The notes under the pieces were generated by a model. That model saw nothing but the letters and a program-made list of their open reading frames with translations. It was not told the origin of the DNA and did no database searches. The translations under genes were made by a program, and so were the position numbers. This document shows positions 8,697 through 11,922 of a stretch of DNA of 11,922 nucleotides, one piece after another. This DNA is from Saccoglossus kowalevskii (lineage: Eukaryota > Hemichordata > Enteropneusta > Harrimaniidae): positions 370,227 to 382,148 of the forward strand of contig NW_003151753.1 in NCBI RefSeq assembly GCF_000003605.2, read 5' to 3'. The first letter of the stretch is position 1. Every line of letters begins with the position of its first letter.

Positions 8697-8934
8697 TTAA
8701 ACCACCAGACTTTCTGGCCAAAATTTTTCTGCACTTTTTTTATTATAATATTCCTCAATATTTCTTGAAATGAATATAATTTTGGAGCCAACAGACAAAA
8801 TTTGAGTCAATTTAAATTTTTACACAAAAATTTGGATACTTTTGTTCCAAAATTCTGAAGAAAAAAGCAGACTATAAACAGGACTATTTTGTGAATTTGT
8901 GATAAAAAGAGGAAACTGGTGGTAAAAAGGTTAA
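8697..8934 (+). mobile_element. MITE-like element with TTAA ends, copy 2
   Basis: It aligns end to end with the copy at 10323-10564. Shared landmarks are CCACCAGAC at the left, TTTTGGAGCCAACAGACAAA in the core, GCAGACTATAA, ATTTTGTGAATTTGTGAT, and CTGGTGGTAAAAAGGTTAA at the right. The left terminal inverted repeat has lost about eight bases between TTAA and ACCACCAG. TTAA is kept at both outer ends (8697-8700 and 8931-8934). The element has no coding capacity. Confidence 0.85.
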
Positions 8935-9285
8935 GACAATGTCCAATCCAACTTTGATCATCATAGCACAAATTATTAAGTATTCATTCCAGGAACAGTA
9001 CTGCAAGCGGCTTAAAAGTAAATGGACATTACAGATCAATTTAATTAATTTGTCTCTAAGAGGTTTAGAGTCTGGTTCTGGTGTGAAAACTATGTACATT
9101 AGAGAGAGTGGTACAGAGGAAGAACTGATAAGGCCAATGGTCTTGAATAATAAACAAGAATTCAACTACTTGGCTCAATGTACTTTTAATAAATGATGTC
9201 ATCGCAACAGACTATATTTAGTAAATGTCTCCCCTGTGAGTTTATAAAAAAGTACTTGGTAACGTGAAGTCCATACAAATGAACG
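8935..9285. other. Unassigned stretch open on both strands
   Basis: Immediately right of the MITE, the plus strand is open at 8939-9196 (85 codons from an ATG) and the minus strand at 8884-9165 (93 codons). The plus translation is mixed and partly charged, with segments such as RESGTEEELIRP; the minus one is hydrophobic. I recognise no domain in either and call no gene. It may be a decayed exon or transposon fragment, or chance. Confidence 0.35.
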
Positions 9286-9345
9286 TACAATAGTGGTTAG
9301 CTGTGCTTTCCAAATGCGTTTCAGCTATGGGTTTGACTGTGCATG
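9286..9345 (+). mobile_element. Possible tRNA-like SINE head, degenerate
   Basis: ACAATAGTGGTTAGC at about 9288-9302 resembles the A-box side of SINE tRNA heads. GGTTTGACTGT at 9330-9340 resembles the B box (GGTTCGANTCC). Their starts are 44 bp apart, the spacing in tRNA genes. I cannot define a body or tail beyond this. It does not match the SINE at 4091 outside the promoter boxes, so it would be a different family or an old relic. Confidence 0.35.
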
Positions 9346-10322
9346 TCTACGAAAAATGCCATGATTGAACATTCAAAACAACAATACTGTAACTGATGTT
9401 GAATATTTCTAATTTGATAGAATTAAATATAAAAATTTGTTACTGGGCAAATTGATCGCTAAATTAATTAAACTACTAGTATTTAAATGTAGATAGAAAG
9501 TAGGCTTAAATTAAAATCAGAATTCGTAGGAATACTTTATAGGTTGTCACAAAAAAAAGTATACACAAAGTCAGTGCAATGATTGTATCAACTGTTGTGG
9601 AGCCTTCATTATTATACATGTACATCTGTCACCGTAACACCATAAGTTACAGCGTGCCGTAATTTTGCAGTATTTTACAAGGTATTTTCATTCTATTAGG
9701 AAATGCGTATTCCAAATATGGAATATGTGCGTAAGCGTCCTCTAATAATAAAAACAAACATGGCTGCCACCAGGGTTTGACCGAACTCCATATAAAGAAG
9801 TTCGCTGATTCTGTTCTAAATTTTTAGATTTCGGCATTCCATGATGCATCCTTGGTAGGAAAAGATGTATACCGTAATAATAAGGTTATTACAAGAATAC
9901 CTCATACATGTTGTTTACTCTATACAAGGGAAACATTTTGGAATGAATGCAAAAATCGTCTCTGGCATATACTCAAAAAATGTGGTGATATCAAAAACGA
10001 TATATTGTTTTTAGTGATTTATGTTAAAATGTTGTATTCTTGTTTGCCCCACCTATTAAAATGGCCGTTACTGAGTACCAGCTCAGAAATATTTAAAGCT
10101 AGAAAAATAAGCTCTGCTCATAGGTGCACATAAATAGTTTATAAACCATAAAAGAAGAATACCTTTTGCGGCAGAAATGAATCCCTACTGTTTGAATTCA
10201 ACTTTTATTTTCTAGAGAAATCCTACAAGTCTAATTGCTAAGAATTGAAAAAGATCTTTAATCAATTTATAGAAAGATATTGACTAGTATTTAATACAGG
10301 GTATGATAATTTACTTTGTAGA
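9346..10322. other. Gene-free stretch with a few promoter-like words
   Basis: No gene is called. The plus-strand open frame 9852-10133 (93 codons) has several C, H and W residues but no pattern I recognise. Candidate factor sites at 9712-9797 are listed separately. The remainder is A+T-rich with no repeat shared elsewhere in the window. Confidence 0.55.
9712..9797 (+). promoter_or_regulatory. Promoter-like cluster: CArG box, YY1-like and TATA-like words
   Basis: CCAAATATGG (9712-9721) fits the SRF CArG consensus CC(A/T)6GG and sits in the small palindrome TATTCCAAATATGGAATA. About 40 bp on, AACATGGCTGCCACC resembles a YY1 site (AANATGGCNGCC), and CATATAAAG follows at about 9789-9797. The order and spacing would suit a promoter. 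All three words are short, and no open frame downstream looks real. Confidence 0.2.
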
Positions 10323-10564
10323 TTAACCTTTTCACCACCAGACGTTCTTGTCCACATTTTCTGTACTTTTTTCTTATATTATTCTTTATCTTTGGAAATG
10401 AACCCTAATTTTGGAGCCAACAGACAAAATTTGAGTCAATTTTCGTTTTCAACTCAAAAAATGTTGCTATTTTTGTTCCAATCTTCAAAGGAAAGTGCAG
10501 ACTATAACAGGATTATTTTGTGAATTTGTGATGAAAAAAGGGATCTGGTGGTGATAAAGGTTAA
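10323..10564 (+). mobile_element. MITE-like element with TTAA ends, copy 3 (best preserved)
   Basis: The ends are TTAACCTTTTCACCACCAGA and, on the opposite strand, TTAACCTTTATCACCACCAG: inverted repeats of about 20 bp differing by one inserted base. The element is 242 bp, A+T-rich, and lacks any open frame of useful size. TTAA at both ends followed by CCT fits the target-site and terminus pattern of piggyBac-superfamily transposons, so the simplest reading is a piggyBac-type MITE. That assignment is inferred from the ends alone; no autonomous partner is in the window. Confidence 0.85.
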
Positions 10565-10812
10565 ATTTACAATAAGATGGCAGCATGTCTCTTCAAAGCT
10601 ATCATCTCTATTGCATGGTTCATGCAGGTATCAGCTTTAATTTCACACTTTATAAGTCATTGAAAATGACACAGTCCCCGTAAAATTTTTGAAAGTTTGC
10701 TTTGTGCTCATCATATTAAAGGGGGGGGCTGTCGCAAGCGTGTTCTTCAAACTTGAGTTCCAAGTGGCGTATACAACAGATTGTTTATTTACATCAAAAC
10801 ACGTGTTCCATG
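10565..10812. other. Gene-free stretch between MITE and direct duplication
   Basis: The stretch contains a seven-G run near 10722 and a YY1-like AAGATGGCAGC near 10575. The minus-strand open frame 10643-11023 (126 codons, the longest in the window) crosses it but owes part of its length to the direct duplication further right. No gene is called. Confidence 0.5.
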
Positions 10813-11025
10813 TAGTAGTAATATGGCCAAAAATAAAAACAGCCGTTACTCGGCCATCTTTGATCTGATTATGAAACACACTGATATGTATGATGTATGT
10901 GCCAAACACGAATGAAAATGGTACATAAATTGTGGAAATATAGTAGTAAGGCCAGAAAGTCAGATAGCTGTCAATCGGCCATCCATTGACCAGATTTTGA
11001 AACAAAATGTCATTGACATGCATTT
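10813..11025. repeat. Imperfect direct duplication, period about 126-128 bp
   Basis: Words from 10813 recur in order from 10941: TAGTAGTAA, GGCC, an AGCYGT word, TCGGCCATC, a TGAYCWGATT-type word, GAAACA, and TGAYATG or TGACATG. Offsets between matching words are 125 to 128 bp. The two copies have diverged considerably, so the duplication is old. The same phase underlies a weak internal repeat in the minus-strand translation, which explains why that frame stays open. It may be part of a larger decayed repeat whose limits I cannot define. Confidence 0.55.
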
Positions 11026-11040
11026 CTAATATGTATAAAG

Positions 11041-11233
11041 TACTGTGGAATACTTTATTTTTCGCTGGAATTAATTTTCGCTGAAAAGGCTTTTTGGGAG
11101 TTTTGTATGGAATTTATTTTCACTGATTTTTGATGAGTTTAATGTGAAATATAGGAAAAAAAGTATATTCGCTGGATTTTATTTTCACGGAATCATCCCT
11201 TCAGCGAAAATAGCGAAAATAAATTCTACAGTA
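11041..11233. mobile_element. MITE-like element with TA ends and reiterated GGAATTTATTTTCGCTG motif
   Basis: The left end TACTGTGGAATACTTTATTT and the right end, read on the opposite strand, TACTGTAGAATTTATTTTCG form terminal inverted repeats bounded by TA. This suits a Tc1/mariner-type or similar TA-inserting family. Inside, a GGAATTTATTTTCGCTG-like motif occurs four times in direct orientation (about 11047, 11067, 11109 and 11174), and its core occurs twice inverted near the right end (11202-11226). The element is 193 bp including TA and non-coding. It is unrelated in sequence to the TTAA-ended family. Confidence 0.8.
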
Positions 11234-11727
11234 CACAGGGATCTCGCCAGCCCAACGTGAGTGCCGGTCGGTCATGAATATTAATGATCTGTATGAATAT
11301 TAATTAGCAATAAATATTAATGAATTCGGTCGCTGTGCAAATATTTTTGGAATTAAGACATTTGAATTTAAAAATTACATATATTCGAAATGCAAATGCT
11401 GCAGACTAAAAAACAGAAACAAATAAATTATTGTTGCAATAATAATGTCTATTGTAGAAAGTTAAATAAAACGCATTTGAAACGTTTCAGCCAGAAATAT
11501 TTTCACGATCTTATTTACTCCAAATACATTCTCCTTCAAAAAATCGACCATTATTTGGAGTATTTTACTTTCAACGTTACGACGTGACATAACTTACTTC
11601 GCGATGTTATACACCTACATGTATTATACCAATAATTCCTCTTACACAGTCATAATGCCAAGCAAAAAATGTTACTTCGCATTTTTGATAAGGAATAAAT
11701 GTCAGATTTGACTTAGTTTTATCGGGA
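11234..11727. other. Gene-free stretch right of the TA-ended element
   Basis: A short patch at 11240-11275 is relatively G+C-rich and leads into three ATGAATATTAAT-like words. The plus-strand open frame 11390-11587 (65 codons) is rich in K, N, Y and Q and looks like translated A+T-rich DNA. No gene is called. Confidence 0.55.
11274..11321 (+). repeat. Three spaced copies of ATGAATATTAAT
   Basis: ATGAATATTAAT occurs at 11274-11285 and 11293-11304, and as ATAAATATTAAT at 11310-11321. The starts are 19 and 17 bp apart. CGGTCG lies before the first copy, and TCGGTCGC follows the last. Such A/T palindrome clusters can bind homeodomain or POU factors, but the words are low in complexity and may be a short degenerate tandem repeat. 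Confidence 0.5.
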
Positions 11728-11784
11728 GTGGATATTTTTGATCACTCGATCGCTTCGGTAAAAAAAAGACAGCCCGCCATGATG

Positions 11785-11835
11785 TTTGTGACGTGTCCTT
11801 TGACCCGATGGGTCAATAATTCCATTAACCAATCA
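11785..11835 (+). promoter_or_regulatory. Promoter-like cluster: everted GGGTCA pair and CCAAT box
   Basis: TTGACCC, a GAT spacer and GGGTCAA (11800-11816) form a perfect 7-bp-arm inverted pair, which reads as an everted repeat with 3-bp spacing of GGGTCA nuclear-receptor half-sites. CCAATCA at 11829-11835 sits in AACCAATCAG, a full match to the NF-Y consensus. A TGACGT half-CRE begins at 11789. The base composition here is less A+T-rich than most of the window. Together these suggest a promoter or enhancer edge, possibly for a gene beyond position 11922; no transcript evidence exists. Confidence 0.35.
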
Positions 11836-11922
11836 GAATGCCACATGGTAATGCCGATAGAATCCGAAGTTTTACGAATGGTAGTGATCATAAAAATTAC
11901 ATTGTGGAAGTAAAGCGATGTT

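Noticed and set aside
9852-10133. Plus-strand open frame of 93 codons downstream of the CArG/TATA-like words
   Set aside because: No conserved motif is visible and the length is within chance expectation; the upstream words are too short to rescue it.

Overview
This window looks like non-coding nuclear DNA from an animal, most likely a marine invertebrate; a mollusc is my best guess. By eye it is strongly A+T-rich, roughly two thirds. It has no operon structure, no ribosome-binding-site/ORF pairs and no credible coding exon. It carries dispersed repeats of eukaryotic type: tRNA-derived SINE heads, short elements with terminal inverted repeats and TTAA or TA ends, and a 65-bp tandem array. The mollusc guess rests on the look of the 157-bp-periodic repeat family (tail rich in GACGG and CGCC, frequent TACATGTA-like words) and was not tested by any search. 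The longest open frames are 120 to 126 codons. In DNA this A+T-rich, about one codon in thirteen is a stop, so runs near 90 codons are expected by chance once or twice in 12 kb over six frames. The two longest overlap repeats or repeat edges. No protein-coding gene is called.

Layout. Positions 1-2233 are plain intergenic or intronic DNA with two short inverted repeats and one perfect DR1 nuclear-receptor-type site. Positions 2234-2685 hold copy A of a composite repeat with about 157-bp internal units; copy B lies at 6221-6894. Positions 3332-3574, 8697-8934 and 10323-10564 are three copies (the first inverted) of a ~242-bp MITE-like element with TTAA ends. A tRNA-derived SINE lies near 4091-4253, and a weaker tRNA-like relic near 9286-9345. 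A near-perfect 62-nt hairpin sits at 5211-5272. Positions 8189-8620 are a 65-bp tandem array whose first half-unit also occurs once, unchanged over 32 bases, 240 bp upstream at 7982-8013. Positions 10813-11025 contain an imperfect direct duplication. Positions 11041-11233 are a second, unrelated MITE-like element with TA ends and an internally reiterated motif. The last 200 bases are less A+T-rich and contain a perfect CCAAT box and a perfect everted repeat of GGGTCA half-sites, so they may lie near a promoter.

Nothing here acts as a gene system that I can support. What stands out is the density and internal architecture of small non-autonomous mobile elements, one pre-miRNA-sized hairpin, and a few perfect transcription-factor-type sites. 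Without a search I cannot say whether any of these families is already described.
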